Positions 17,545-26,261 of a stretch of 49,383 bases of DNA are shown here, piece after piece (position 1 is the stretch's first letter; each line of letters opens with the position of its first letter). The translations under genes were made by a program, and so were the position numbers. The stretch comes from CAYVZU01 sp964455935 (GTDB lineage Bacteria > Fibrobacterota > CAYVZU01). The stretch is from assembly GCA_964455935.1 (NCBI GenBank), contig CAYVZU010000012.1, forward strand, positions 1 through 49,383, given 5' to 3'. The notes under the pieces were generated by a model. The model searched no databases. It worked only from the letters and a program-made list of their open reading frames with translations, and was not told where the DNA came from.

Positions 17545-18852
17545 CTATTGCCACAGGATACGAACAACGCCTTCGGGACCAATCACGCAATTGCGGCCCG
17601 ACTCCTTGGCTTTATACAGGTTCTTGTCCGCTTCCCCAATTACATCGGATATTTTGCGCAGTGTTTTGTCGCGACAGGCTACCCCCGCGCTGATGGTCAC
17701 ATGAACACGCTTGGCGCCCTCGGGCGGAAACTTGTTGCGCGCCTTTTTCGTCCGGTTCTTGCGCTCACAATCGGGCGAACGGATATAAAAGTCGGTCTGG
17801 GCCAGCCGGGTCCGTATGCGGTCGATTCGCGCCACGTGGTGCGAGAGCCGGGAGCCGCGAAAAACAATTCCAAATTCCTCACCTCCATAGCGATACCCGC
17901 GGCCGCCCACGCCGCTGTAGATGTGCTTGGCCACAAACCGCAGAACATTGTCGCCCTCGGCATGCCCATAGGTGTCGTTGAAGCTCTTGAAATGATCGAT
18001 ATCAATCATGGCAATCGAGTAACGGCGACCCAGGGTCCGCAGTTTTTCGTCAAAGGCCCTTCGGTTGGGAATCCCGGTCAATTCATCCACATAGGCCTTT
18101 TGCCAATAGAGCTTGTAGAGGGAGTAGAATAGAACCGCGCAGATGGCCGAAAAATTCAACGCCATCACCACATAGAGCGAGCTAAGCGGAATGCGGGGCT
18201 TGGCGGCATTGCTCATGGCATGAGTGAAGGGAATCAGCGAGGCGATCAAGGCAAAACTGAAATGCTGGATCGACCGATCGGACCGCCGCCACACCACAAC
18301 CGCTGCCGCGCCAAAAATGAACACAAGACTGATTGCGGGAAACCACCAGCCCGTCGCTTCCGGAACGATCCGAAGGCGAAGGATGGCCGACAGCAGCTTT
18401 GCGTCGTGACCCATGGCATAGAGTAGAAGCCCTAACGGCACGGTAACAATGGCAAGGCGCGCCAGACTGAAAAGACCGAACAGGTAGCCTTCGCCAAAGG
18501 CCAGGACGGCTCCCAAGCTGATGGGCACGGCAACAGCCAGGACCATTGCACGGATGCGCGTGGTTTGAAAGATGGGGCTGTATAGCGGCAGCGCCGTGGT
18601 CAGCACGTAGGCGATGGTGATGGAAAGGACCGAGTAAAAAATCCGGGTCTGGTTCAGCTTTAAACCCAGTATGGCGATCAGAGCGAGCAGGAAATACGGC
18701 AGCCGGAAAAGAACCTTGTAAATTTCCGTTTCTTCCTTGAAGCTTGGCAGAACATCCGTGGCCGCCAGAAAGATGGCCGGCAAGGATGCCACCACAAGTA
18801 GAATCAGGAATTCGCGAAGGTCTTCAAGTGCTTGACGGTATTTCCAGTGCAT
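17545..18852 (-). CDS. Membrane-bound GGDEF diguanylate cyclase
   Basis: The N-terminal two thirds is a membrane sensor with about seven to eight hydrophobic helices (for example ILLVVASLPAIFLAA, IFYSVLSITIAYVLTTA and FSAICAVLFYSLYKLY). The C-terminal GGDEF domain begins DELTGIPNRRAFDEKL, has the metal site MIDIDHFKSFNDTYGH and the catalytic RYGGEEFGIV, so it should make cyclic-di-GMP. The inhibitory RxxD motif normally just before the active-site loop is not visible, which suggests no classical product inhibition. An insertion of basic residues follows the active loop. The start at 18852 is chosen because the charged KYRQALEDLRE segment then leads into the first helix; an upstream in-frame start would add 18 unremarkable residues. 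Confidence 0.9.
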   Translation of the reverse strand: MHWKYRQALEDLREFLILLVVASLPAIFLAATDVLPSFKEETEIYKVLFRLPYFLLALIAILGLKLNQTRIFYSVLSITIAYVLTTALPLYSPIFQTTRIRAMVLAVAVPISLGAVLAFGEGYLFGLFSLARLAIVTVPLGLLLYAMGHDAKLLSAILRLRIVPEATGWWFPAISLVFIFGAAAVVVWRRSDRSIQHFSFALIASLIPFTHAMSNAAKPRIPLSSLYVVMALNFSAICAVLFYSLYKLYWQKAYVDELTGIPNRRAFDEKLRTLGRRYSIAMIDIDHFKSFNDTYGHAEGDNVLRFVAKHIYSGVGGRGYRYGGEEFGIVFRGSRLSHHVARIDRIRTRLAQTDFYIRSPDCERKNRTKKARNKFPPEGAKRVHVTISAGVACRDKTLRKISDVIGEADKNLYKAKESGRNCVIGPEGVVRILWQ

Positions 18853-18951
18853 GTGAGGTATCCAAATACATTTTCCTTGGGGCGAATTCAATCTAAATCG
18901 GGCCAATGCGATCGGCCGGAGGCACTCGAACCCGCGCCAGATCGGGGCCTT

Positions 18952-21420
18952 TCACCTATGCGGCCATCGCGGTTGCGCTTGCACAAACCGAACTGCACAC
19001 GAGCGCCCGTTTTGCAAAAGAACGGCGACGTAAACGCCCGGCCCCAATGAAGGCGGGACGACTTCAATTGGACTTGCCGGCAGGGAGGGGCTTTGTCGGC
19101 ATCCCCACACCTGGCCGCCCGAAACAGCAAAAATTTTCAACAGAATCGGACCCAAACCGGCTGGATGGATGCGAAACCGAATTCGCGGCCCCAGAACGGA
19201 GATACCCAGGGCCGACGGAATGCGTCCCAGGTTCAAAACACGCACTGGATCGGTGATCGTAATCCGGAGGTAGAGTGTATCATAGGGGGTCCCGCCGATG
19301 TCCAGAACCAACCGGAGGGTATCGATTCCCGCAAGCGGCGGAGAACCCCAGAGGGTATCTCCGGCCATGTGCAGCCAATTGGGGATGGGTCCAAGGGGAG
19401 AGATGCCGGCCTGGCCCCCCAGGGGATTGTAATAGTCAAGCTTGAGTCCGAAATCAGACCCGGTCTGGGCCAAGATCGAATCGGCGGTTAAGAAGCAAGG
19501 CCGGTCGGCCAATATTGTGAAGAGCGCGTAGCTGGAATCGCTGGCTCCAGCCGGGTCCTGCGCGACGAACCAAAGCGTTTCCTGTCCCGACCATCCGGAG
19601 GGCGCAACGATTCGAACCAAGTCCGATTCGAGCATATTCACGCCGAGGTTTTCGGTCCCCGACACATGCCAGACCAGGGACGAGAGCGAATCATCGGAAT
19701 CGCCGGCGTACGCCGACAGATTCACAAATGTATCGCCCGGAAAGATTGTCTGGCCCGGAATGTCCGCCACAACGGGCGGATTGTTCACGAGTTCCGAAAG
19801 AGCCGCAAACGCGTCGACCCGGCCCCACCCGGATTTTTGGTCCCGCCCGGCGCCTTCAATTTCAACGGCAGTCCGGCTGATCAGCGATTTCACCTGGGCC
19901 GGCACATATTCGGGCCGCGCCTGGAGAATGACCGCCGCAACGGCCCCCACATGCGGAGCGGCCGCGGATGTCCCGGCAAAGTAGGTGGTGAATCCGCCTG
20001 CGCCCGTAACATAGACGCGGTCCGCGCCGCAGACATCCGGCTTGGCCCGCATCGCAAAAGCGGGAAAATCGATGCGCACATTGCCCCTGCTGCTAAATGG
20101 CTCGACAACGTCATATCCGGCGATTTCGGTGTTTATGGCACCCACGGTAAGAGCCGCATCCGCAGCCTTGTGGCCGAAAATGGAACTGGTGTCGACATTG
20201 TATTCGATGTAAGGAGTGACCTGGTCGAAGTTGATGTATATCTCCAAATGCCGGCCCAAACCGCTGAGTTTTCGGATCACAATGTCGACCGTCTGGGAAT
20301 CCGGGCCGTTGGCATAGATCATGTGCTCGATCGGATCGCCCCGCCCGCTTTGCCGGTCGACACTATAAGCAAGCCGGGTCGCCATTGCGGAGCGATATAG
20401 ATAAAGATTGTAATCATTGGCCGAGGCGCCGCATTTGTCATTCCAGTGGAGAACCACGCCCATTCGTATGTTCGGCCGCAGACCCACCGTGAGCGTAGTA
20501 TCGCCGTTTCCAAAATCGTGCTGGTTCAGGGTCGTGCTTGACGGATTGACGTCCTGGTAATCGGCTTCATAATGTGATTCGGCATTGTTGCCCGCCGCGG
20601 TGACAAAAACTACGCCGCTGTCCTCGACAATGGACTGCACGTGAAGCGCAATGACGCCATCCTCAAAGGCCGGTTCCTCGGTATAACCCACATCGTCCAC
20701 AATCACGCGCGCGCCCGCATGAAAAAGTCGGTCAATGGCGGTATTAAAGGCCAGCATACCGTTGATTCCGGTGCAAAAGGCCAAACTCGCCCCCGGCGCC
20801 AGATCGTGCAGAATTTCGAGTATCGCGATCCCCTCCCCTCCCTGCCCGGCATCGAGCACCTGTACCTGGGCGGGCAAATCACCCGACGCCTTGGACTGGG
20901 TCAGACCATCCACGCCATCCGAAATGACCCCGATTTTCACGCCGGTCCCATCCAATTTAAGCTTTTCCCTCACGGCGAGGAAGTTGTGGATCGTGTCGCC
21001 GCTGCTGCACACGCTTCCCGATGAGAGCACCGGCGGCAGGACCGGCGCAATCCGGCGCACCTCGGGCCATTGGCAAAGGGAATCCATCAAATCCCATGGG
21101 ACATAGGCCTGGGCCGCCGCGTACCCGGGTTGGAAATGCGTGACGCGCACCCCGACTTTTTCCAGCTTCTGACGAAACGAAGGCGGGGTAGCGTTCAAGT
21201 ACAGGTAGCAATAAGGGCTCCCCTGCGTATTGGATTGGAGAATCTTTGCGCCGGAACCCGAAACGCCGGATCCGGTTTCGAGCCTTTGACGAAGGATGCT
21301 GGTGATCTTATCGCGAGGCGCGTCAGGTCCAGGCAATTGCGCCTGCGCTGTTGCTGCGCAAACACCAATAAGCGCGGCCAGAAAAGCCTCGATGGAGGAT
21401 ATGGAATTCAATCGTTTCAA
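18952..21420 (-). CDS. Secreted S8/S53-like serine peptidase with Ig-like and C-terminal sorting-type domain
   Basis: The frame has no ATG near its 5' end. I place the start at TTG 21420, 6 nt after GGTGG, because a signal peptide (KRLNSISSIEAFLAALIGVCAATAQAQ region) begins there; an upstream TTG at 21495 is possible. The catalytic domain has GVISDGVDG (Asp), GGEGIAILEILHDLAPG where a Glu stands where subtilisins have His, VDDVGY, AAGNN, and GTSAAAPHVGAVAA (Ser). This is the pattern of subtilase-fold S53-like peptidases with Glu-Asp-Ser chemistry. Ig/cadherin-like modules follow (PPVVADIPGQTIFPGD). The C-terminus (KIFAVSGGQVW, GPGVYVAVLL) resembles the type 9 secretion sorting domain. The protein is probably extracellular. 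Confidence 0.82.
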   Translation of the reverse strand: MKRLNSISSIEAFLAALIGVCAATAQAQLPGPDAPRDKITSILRQRLETGSGVSGSGAKILQSNTQGSPYCYLYLNATPPSFRQKLEKVGVRVTHFQPGYAAAQAYVPWDLMDSLCQWPEVRRIAPVLPPVLSSGSVCSSGDTIHNFLAVREKLKLDGTGVKIGVISDGVDGLTQSKASGDLPAQVQVLDAGQGGEGIAILEILHDLAPGASLAFCTGINGMLAFNTAIDRLFHAGARVIVDDVGYTEEPAFEDGVIALHVQSIVEDSGVVFVTAAGNNAESHYEADYQDVNPSSTTLNQHDFGNGDTTLTVGLRPNIRMGVVLHWNDKCGASANDYNLYLYRSAMATRLAYSVDRQSGRGDPIEHMIYANGPDSQTVDIVIRKLSGLGRHLEIYINFDQVTPYIEYNVDTSSIFGHKAADAALTVGAINTEIAGYDVVEPFSSRGNVRIDFPAFAMRAKPDVCGADRVYVTGAGGFTTYFAGTSAAAPHVGAVAAVILQARPEYVPAQVKSLISRTAVEIEGAGRDQKSGWGRVDAFAALSELVNNPPVVADIPGQTIFPGDTFVNLSAYAGDSDDSLSSLVWHVSGTENLGVNMLESDLVRIVAPSGWSGQETLWFVAQDPAGASDSSYALFTILADRPCFLTADSILAQTGSDFGLKLDYYNPLGGQAGISPLGPIPNWLHMAGDTLWGSPPLAGIDTLRLVLDIGGTPYDTLYLRITITDPVRVLNLGRIPSALGISVLGPRIRFRIHPAGLGPILLKIFAVSGGQVWGCRQSPSLPASPIEVVPPSLGPGVYVAVLLQNGRSCAVRFVQAQPRWPHR

Positions 21421-21669
21421 GCACAACCACCGGCTTTGATTTTCTCTCGCGGTGCCGAGAAATGGACAGGCACCCCCTCCAAAATCATGCGCCAAACGGA
21501 TCTTTGCCCCTTATCCTAAATGTAATACCTGGGCAGGAACAGGCGGAACTCCTCGTTCAGCCGGAACCCTTCCGCACCCCGGCCGTGGTCGCGACGCATC
21601 CCTCGCGACTGAATTGCTTCTCCGGGACCGATGTTCTTATCTTTGGAAATCGCGGAAAAGGAGGGCCAC

Positions 21670-22097
21670 GTGGTTGGTGAAAAAAGCGGGAAAGAGCGTC
21701 GGGTTTACACAAGACTTGAGAAGGCCCTTAAAGTGCAATTCCGCGTGCCGGGCGAACCCCCCAACAGGTCTATGAGGGAGTGACACGCAATGTCAGTCAC
21801 GGCGGAATCTGCGTCGAAATCACAAAGCGGGTGAAGGAACTTCTCGCCTATGCGGATCAAAAGGATGTCCGGCTTCTCGTCCATCTGGAACTGTCGCCCA
21901 GCGGAAGCCCGGTCCGGCTCGAAGGGACCGCCTCATGGGGTTCCAGCCGCATCGATTGGGTGCAGAAACCATCAAAGCAGAATTCCACTCTCGTCCTGGG
22001 AGTCGCCTTCGAGGATCTGAGCGACGAAACACGCGAACAGATTCACAATTATATCCTGGGCGAATTCGTTAAGAACTACGGCGTCAAACCCGCGTAG
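21670..22097 (+). CDS. PilZ-domain cyclic-di-GMP receptor with apparent frameshift
   Basis: A GTG at 21670 lies 5 nt after AGGAGG and opens a frame encoding ERRVYTRLEKALKVQFRV, which contains the PilZ RxxxR signature. That frame stops at 21781. The second half of the domain, including TRNVSHGGICVEI (the [D/N]xSxxG signature), lies in another frame that runs to 22097. The two join if the run of six Cs at 21757-21762 had seven, giving a continuous domain of about 142 residues. PilZ proteins bind cyclic-di-GMP, which fits the nearby diguanylate cyclase gene. The break could be a sequencing error in a homopolymer or a real phase-variable or inactivating slip. The stop codon is supplied by the end of the adjacent palindromic element. 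Confidence 0.8.
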
Positions 22098-22279
22098 CCC
22101 GATCTATTCATAAACTTTCGTACACGAGGTCACAAGTGCCTGCCAGATAGGGCCGACCGCAGGACCGGGCACCCGGAAGCGTACTTGTAAAGTACGTTGA
22201 GGATGCGCGGTCCGAGGACGGCCGGAGATGATAGGTAATTGTGGACTGCAGTAGAAATGTTTATGAATAGATCGGGCTA
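22095..22279. mobile_element. 185-bp MITE-like palindromic element with 21-bp terminal inverted repeats
   Basis: TAGCCCGATCTATTCATAAAC (22095-22115) is the exact reverse complement of 22259-22279. Between them the two halves also pair imperfectly along most of their length (CACAAGTGCCT with AGGTAATTGTG; GGCCGACCGCAGGACCG with CGGTCCGAGGACGGCC). The centre is a tight hairpin, CGTACTT-GTA-AAGTACG. The terminal TA on each side is the target expected for IS630/Tc1-mariner-like insertion. It encodes no protein. The two ends create the TAG stop codons of both flanking convergent genes. It could also fold as a long RNA hairpin and act as a bidirectional 3'-end structure. Confidence 0.75.
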
Positions 22280-23185
22280 TATACAGCTTTCCTTGGGTTC
22301 GCCAATCCGGCCCACCAGACAATATACGCCGTTGATCTCATCGTACTGAATGGCCTTGTCCAGGCGAAAATCCCGGATCTCCGCCGAGTCTTTGACGTGG
22401 ATGCGCGGCCCGGTGCAGGGATAGACCACGGACCCGATTTTGATGTGATTCTCGTCAAGATGCTGGATCGCGACACTAGCGGCGATTAATTCCTTCACCT
22501 TCCTTTCAAGCACTTCAAGATCAAGCCGCTCGGGCTTCTGATCGAACTCGATAACAAATCCACGGGGCACGTCGCTGTGGAGATCGGGGTGCGCATAGCC
22601 AAAATCACGCTCCATGATCATGGAGGTAATGTCTTCGGCGGAATGGGCCATCTTGCGAAAGATCGCCGTCCCGGCGATTCTCTTCTTGATGTCTTCGGGG
22701 AACGGACCAAAAATACTGGGCCGCGCCACCAAGATCTCCTCGCCAATCCCCAGCAGGCACTGGGCGTTGATCCCCAAAACGCCGTGGATCGCGTCGAAAT
22801 GCTCGATCACCACGCGCCGGCCCGCCTTGAGCGCCGCTTTTACGGCCTCGGCAATCTCGAACGGCTGAGCAAAGGCCCGCTCGAACTGTATATCGATGTG
22901 GTAGGTATAGGCCCCGAATTGGCCGTCGCCAAAGTGGCGCAGAAGAGGGACCGGCCTTACATTGATGCGCTCGTCGTCGTTGGTCAGTTCCAGGCCTGGA
23001 AACATCCCGCGGACGATGGATGACTTTCCCGTGCCCGGCTCGCCGATGATGCCAACGAGCTTGTCTTCGGGCAATAAATAGCGCTGGCCGATAATGCTTC
23101 CCAAAAGCAGCAACCGCGGCTTGCCCCGCGGCGCATAGTACGAGGCATAGTGAAGACATTCCTGCCAAACGGCCTTGCGTGTCAT
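22277..23185 (-). CDS. P-loop ATPase with AlaRS-like second additional domain, glutamate mutase cluster protein
   Basis: The roughly 302-residue protein has a Walker A motif, GIIGEPGTGKSSI (about residues 46-58), and a C-terminal part resembling the tRNA-synthetase 'second additional domain': HIKIGSVVYPCTGPRIHVKD, compared with the CGGTHV-type motif of alanyl-tRNA editing domains. Proteins of this description are associated with glutamate mutase/methylaspartate gene clusters, but their activity is not settled. The start at 23185 is chosen because its ATG overlaps the upstream stop as ATGA. It is the last gene of the operon, and its TAG stop is formed by the end of the adjacent MITE-like element, so the native C-terminus may have been longer or different. 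Confidence 0.75.
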   Translation of the reverse strand: MTRKAVWQECLHYASYYAPRGKPRLLLLGSIIGQRYLLPEDKLVGIIGEPGTGKSSIVRGMFPGLELTNDDERINVRPVPLLRHFGDGQFGAYTYHIDIQFERAFAQPFEIAEAVKAALKAGRRVVIEHFDAIHGVLGINAQCLLGIGEEILVARPSIFGPFPEDIKKRIAGTAIFRKMAHSAEDITSMIMERDFGYAHPDLHSDVPRGFVIEFDQKPERLDLEVLERKVKELIAASVAIQHLDENHIKIGSVVYPCTGPRIHVKDSAEIRDFRLDKAIQYDEINGVYCLVGRIGEPKESCI

Positions 23186-23508
23186 CGATTCTCCCACGGA
23201 ATCAGGGCTTCCGCCAGCGGCATGTGCTGCTGGGCCCCATACACATCGCCGTCGCCCACGGCGCCCGAGGCAATGGGCCTGGCCATGGTAACCTTCACCG
23301 CGCAGGCCGAGCCGAAATACACGGCATCCAAAATCCGGGAAGGCGGCACCCCGTATATCCGGGCCATGAGGGCGCGGTTGATCCTGTTCTTCTTTTTCGC
23401 CTGCCGATAATCAGCTTCCGTTTTAAAAATAATATCAAAGGTCAGCTCGAACGGGCTGGCGTTTTTGCTGCGCACCACCTTCGCCAGATCGGATACTTTT
23501 CGCTTCAT
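23182..23508 (-). CDS. DUF4387 family protein, partner of AtuA-like protein
   Basis: The 108-residue protein matches the short DUF4387 family (KRKVSDLAKVVRSKNASPFELTFDIIF, then ALMARIYGVPPSRI). Members are nearly always encoded next to DUF1446/AtuA proteins and are sometimes fused to them, so they probably form one complex. Here both ends overlap neighbours by ATGA, indicating translational coupling in the glutamate mutase operon. The biochemical activity is unproven. Confidence 0.85.
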   Translation of the reverse strand: MKRKVSDLAKVVRSKNASPFELTFDIIFKTEADYRQAKKKNRINRALMARIYGVPPSRILDAVYFGSACAVKVTMARPIASGAVGDGDVYGAQQHMPLAEALIPWENR

Positions 23509-24845
23509 CGTACCACCTCCATCGCAAACGGTTCAACCGGATCGACGACTTCCATGAGGTGATACAGGCTAAACTCGTAAACCTCGCCGGCCGGAAAATC
23601 CGAAGGGCTGAAGGGAAAGGCGAGATTGCCGGCCGTGGACATCCGGTGCGGATACCCATAGTGAAGCAGCGTGCTGCGGGCGTATCCGCAGACCGCATTG
23701 GCTTCGTCCTGGTCTTTGCCAATGGCTTCGATCACAAGCCCTAATTCGTGCGATGGTTTGATCGGGCGCGGTTCCAGCTCGCCCATCACGCCGTTGCGGC
23801 CATAGGTGCGAAACAGAAGCCGGGCCCGGGGATACTGGCGGGTCGTCACCTCTTTGATCTTCTCCAGGATGGGCTCGATCTGGCTGATCATGATCGGGTC
23901 GCGCATTCCCGCAATGGAGACTGTGCGATACCCCACCTTCATGGCCCCTTCCAGCTTGATCCGGTATTGCGGACTCTTCACAAACCGGCTTCCCCGCACT
24001 TCAACGCAGTCGCGGCCTTTCTGGGTGAATCGCGTTTGCGAAAGGTCCAGATGCCCTCCGGGGCCGGGCAGGATCACCGGATCGGATTTCTCGTACAGGC
24101 TATGCGCGGATACCGACGCAACGGTAAAGCGACGGTTGCGGCTAAGCGGCTTAAGAAGAAAATGATCGGGCCGCAGGATTCCCAAAACGCAGTCGCGGCC
24201 GCTGCCGGGGGTCGCTGCGATCGCCGCGCATTCAAGGATCTTTCCAAGGTGAATCGACAGGCCCGGATCGAACCCCTTCAGGACCGGCAGAGCCGCAAAC
24301 ACGGCCGGATCGTAGCAGCGGCCTGCCAGCACAATATCAATGCCGCGGCGAAGCATCGCCATGAGCGGTTCCACTCCCATCTGGGCTACAATGTTGGTGG
24401 TCTGCGCCAGCTTGTCGGCGGTCAGCCTGGGGACAAATGGCAGCGCCTCGATCCGGCCGCGCCGCAGCTCCCGCCCGATCCGTTTGCGGTCGATATCGGC
24501 ATGCACGATCCCAATGCGGGGATGAAGGCGGTTGCGGCGAAGAATTTGGCGGAGAATCGACAGGCATTCCTGAAGGTGGGTACGGCTGCCGCTGCCGCCG
24601 GCCGTGCCGATAATCAGCGGAATTTTCCGGCGGACCGCGGCCGACACAATCAGCGACAGATCGCGTTCCACATTGGCGCGGTCCACGAAGCATTTGCCCG
24701 ACCCCAGGTAGTAGGGCCCGGGATCGGTGCTGCCGGCGTCCACGCCGATCACGTGTGGATTTTCTTTAAGTCCCCGTTCGAAAGAGGTTTCCGGAAATCC
24801 ATAGCCCAGGATCGCGGTTGGCGAGAGAATGCGCATTTCGTTCAT
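23505..24845 (-). CDS. DUF1446 / AtuA-like acyclic terpene utilisation family protein
   Basis: The 446-residue protein has the family features: a GYGFPETSFERGL start, GVDAGSTDPGPYYLGSGK (acidic/glycine loop near residue 35), IIGTAGGSG, and NIVAQMGVEPLM. AtuA was named from geranyl/citronellol degradation, but most relatives sit in other catabolic clusters, including methylaspartate ones, where the substrate has not been proven. It overlaps mal upstream and DUF4387 downstream by ATGA, so stoichiometric expression with the mutase pathway is likely. Because no mesaconase is present in the operon, it is a candidate for the next step after mesaconate. That last point is inference. Confidence 0.83.
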   Translation of the reverse strand: MNEMRILSPTAILGYGFPETSFERGLKENPHVIGVDAGSTDPGPYYLGSGKCFVDRANVERDLSLIVSAAVRRKIPLIIGTAGGSGSRTHLQECLSILRQILRRNRLHPRIGIVHADIDRKRIGRELRRGRIEALPFVPRLTADKLAQTTNIVAQMGVEPLMAMLRRGIDIVLAGRCYDPAVFAALPVLKGFDPGLSIHLGKILECAAIAATPGSGRDCVLGILRPDHFLLKPLSRNRRFTVASVSAHSLYEKSDPVILPGPGGHLDLSQTRFTQKGRDCVEVRGSRFVKSPQYRIKLEGAMKVGYRTVSIAGMRDPIMISQIEPILEKIKEVTTRQYPRARLLFRTYGRNGVMGELEPRPIKPSHELGLVIEAIGKDQDEANAVCGYARSTLLHYGYPHRMSTAGNLAFPFSPSDFPAGEVYEFSLYHLMEVVDPVEPFAMEVVR

Positions 24846-26092
24846 TGCGGATACCCCTTTGCGGCAAGCAGTGCCAGAGAGCGCTGCATTTCGTTATGGA
24901 CGATCATGAATCCCTCGTCCACGCCCATTCCGGGCTTGGCCAGCATCTGATCGGGCCGGGTGACCAGGGCAACATGCACGCAGACGCGGGCCGAGACATC
25001 AGTCTCGTTGCAGGTTCCGCCCAGGTATGACCCGATTCCGGCTTGCTTGCAGTGAAGCACCGATTCAATGGAGTTGTTGATTCCGCCCAAGACCGGAGTT
25101 TTGATCTGAATCATATCCACGGCCCGCTCCGCGCAGAAAAGCTCGATATCCTCGAGCGAATTGCACCATTCGTCAGCCACAATCTGCACGTTGATCCCCG
25201 AGTCCTGCAGCCGCTTGCGGAGGTCGGCCAGGGTCCGGCACTGAAGCCTGCGCTCCCCCATATCCACCGGTCCCTCGATCCGAAGCCGGAACGGCCGGGC
25301 CGCTTTCTCCAATTGGCCAAAATACCGGGTGATATGATCGAGATCGTGGTCAAAGGCGACTCCAATGGTGCCATAAACGTCGATGTGCAGTACGGGAGTG
25401 TAGGTTGGTAAAGGCCGAAGCTTGACAACACGCCCGGCCAGCCATTCGATATACGAAAGAAGCAGTTCGCCGTTTTTTCCGAGCTTCTCGGGAATGTTGT
25501 TGATCAGCCCGTGCGGCATGACATCGGCCTGCTTCAGGATCATCTTGTCGACATTCGAGCGCCGATCATCGCCCGATTGGCAGAAAATCGAAACCGTCTG
25601 CGTTGGCAGGGACAGGCGATACTCCTGCGCAAGCACCTCGCACATCAGCTTCTTTTGCGATTTGGCCACGGCATCCAGGGCCGCCTGGGTCAGACCGTAG
25701 CGCAGAGCCGCATGAATGCGCCGGCCGTTGTGTTCAAGACTGTCCAATTCTTTTGCCCAATCCAAAAACCCGGCAATGGTGCGGCCCCGCAGCATGGGTG
25801 CAATTTCATTGCGGAGATAGGGCACGAAATCGGCCGCCAGAAAAACCGGGTCGCGGCCGCCGGCGCCGGAATACTGTATGGCCGCGCAATCCCCTACCGC
25901 AATTTGGCCATCCTCCAGCAGCAGAAGTATCGAGACGCATTCGCCGGCCTGTCGCGGGCTGCGAAAACCGGGCGTCGCGGGTTTGCCCAGATAAACAAAC
26001 CCGTCCTGGCGCGCATTGGATTTGATCGCCTTCTGATCGTCGAAATAAAATCCGCTGTAGCCGGCCGAACAGAGAACATCAGCTATTTTCAC
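24842..26092 (-). CDS. mal: Methylaspartate ammonia-lyase
   Basis: The 416-residue enolase-superfamily enzyme eliminates ammonia from (2S,3S)-3-methylaspartate to give mesaconate, the step after glutamate mutase. The catalytic lysine lies in MIQIKTPVLGGINN, and acidic metal ligands lie in HIDVYG, LRIEGPVD and IVADEWCN. The length is normal for the family. The start is GTG behind GAGAGG. It is separated from glmE by a 170-nt repeat-rich spacer, but is coupled by ATGA overlap to the DUF1446 gene, so the operon continues. Confidence 0.95.
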   Translation of the reverse strand: MKIADVLCSAGYSGFYFDDQKAIKSNARQDGFVYLGKPATPGFRSPRQAGECVSILLLLEDGQIAVGDCAAIQYSGAGGRDPVFLAADFVPYLRNEIAPMLRGRTIAGFLDWAKELDSLEHNGRRIHAALRYGLTQAALDAVAKSQKKLMCEVLAQEYRLSLPTQTVSIFCQSGDDRRSNVDKMILKQADVMPHGLINNIPEKLGKNGELLLSYIEWLAGRVVKLRPLPTYTPVLHIDVYGTIGVAFDHDLDHITRYFGQLEKAARPFRLRIEGPVDMGERRLQCRTLADLRKRLQDSGINVQIVADEWCNSLEDIELFCAERAVDMIQIKTPVLGGINNSIESVLHCKQAGIGSYLGGTCNETDVSARVCVHVALVTRPDQMLAKPGMGVDEGFMIVHNEMQRSLALLAAKGYPQ

Positions 26093-26129
26093 CCGTCACC
26101 TCTCAATTGCTTTGGGGCTCCTGAAGTAA

Positions 26130-26261
26130 TTCCCGCAAATTTTTGATAGTTCTCGGTTCTCAGTTCTTAATTGCCAGTCAAGAGCACAGCAACACACAAT
26201 CCGGTTCTTCTGCTTTGCTCCGGACTTCTCTTCATAGAACTGACAACCGCCAACTGACAAC
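26130..26261. repeat. Degenerate GTTCTCAGTTCT / AACTGACAAC intergenic tract
   Basis: Between glmE and mal the sequence repeats loosely GTTCTCGGTTCTCAGTTCTTAA and, towards the glmE stop, GAACTGACAACCGCCAACTGACAACTT. The two blocks are partly complementary, so a loose hairpin is possible. No gene is seen here. Confidence 0.45.

Noticed and set aside
23748..24950. Long plus-strand reading frame opposite the DUF1446 gene
   Set aside because: It lies antisense to a strongly recognised gene. Its translation is rich in His, Arg and Gly with no family features, as expected from the complement of GC-biased codons.
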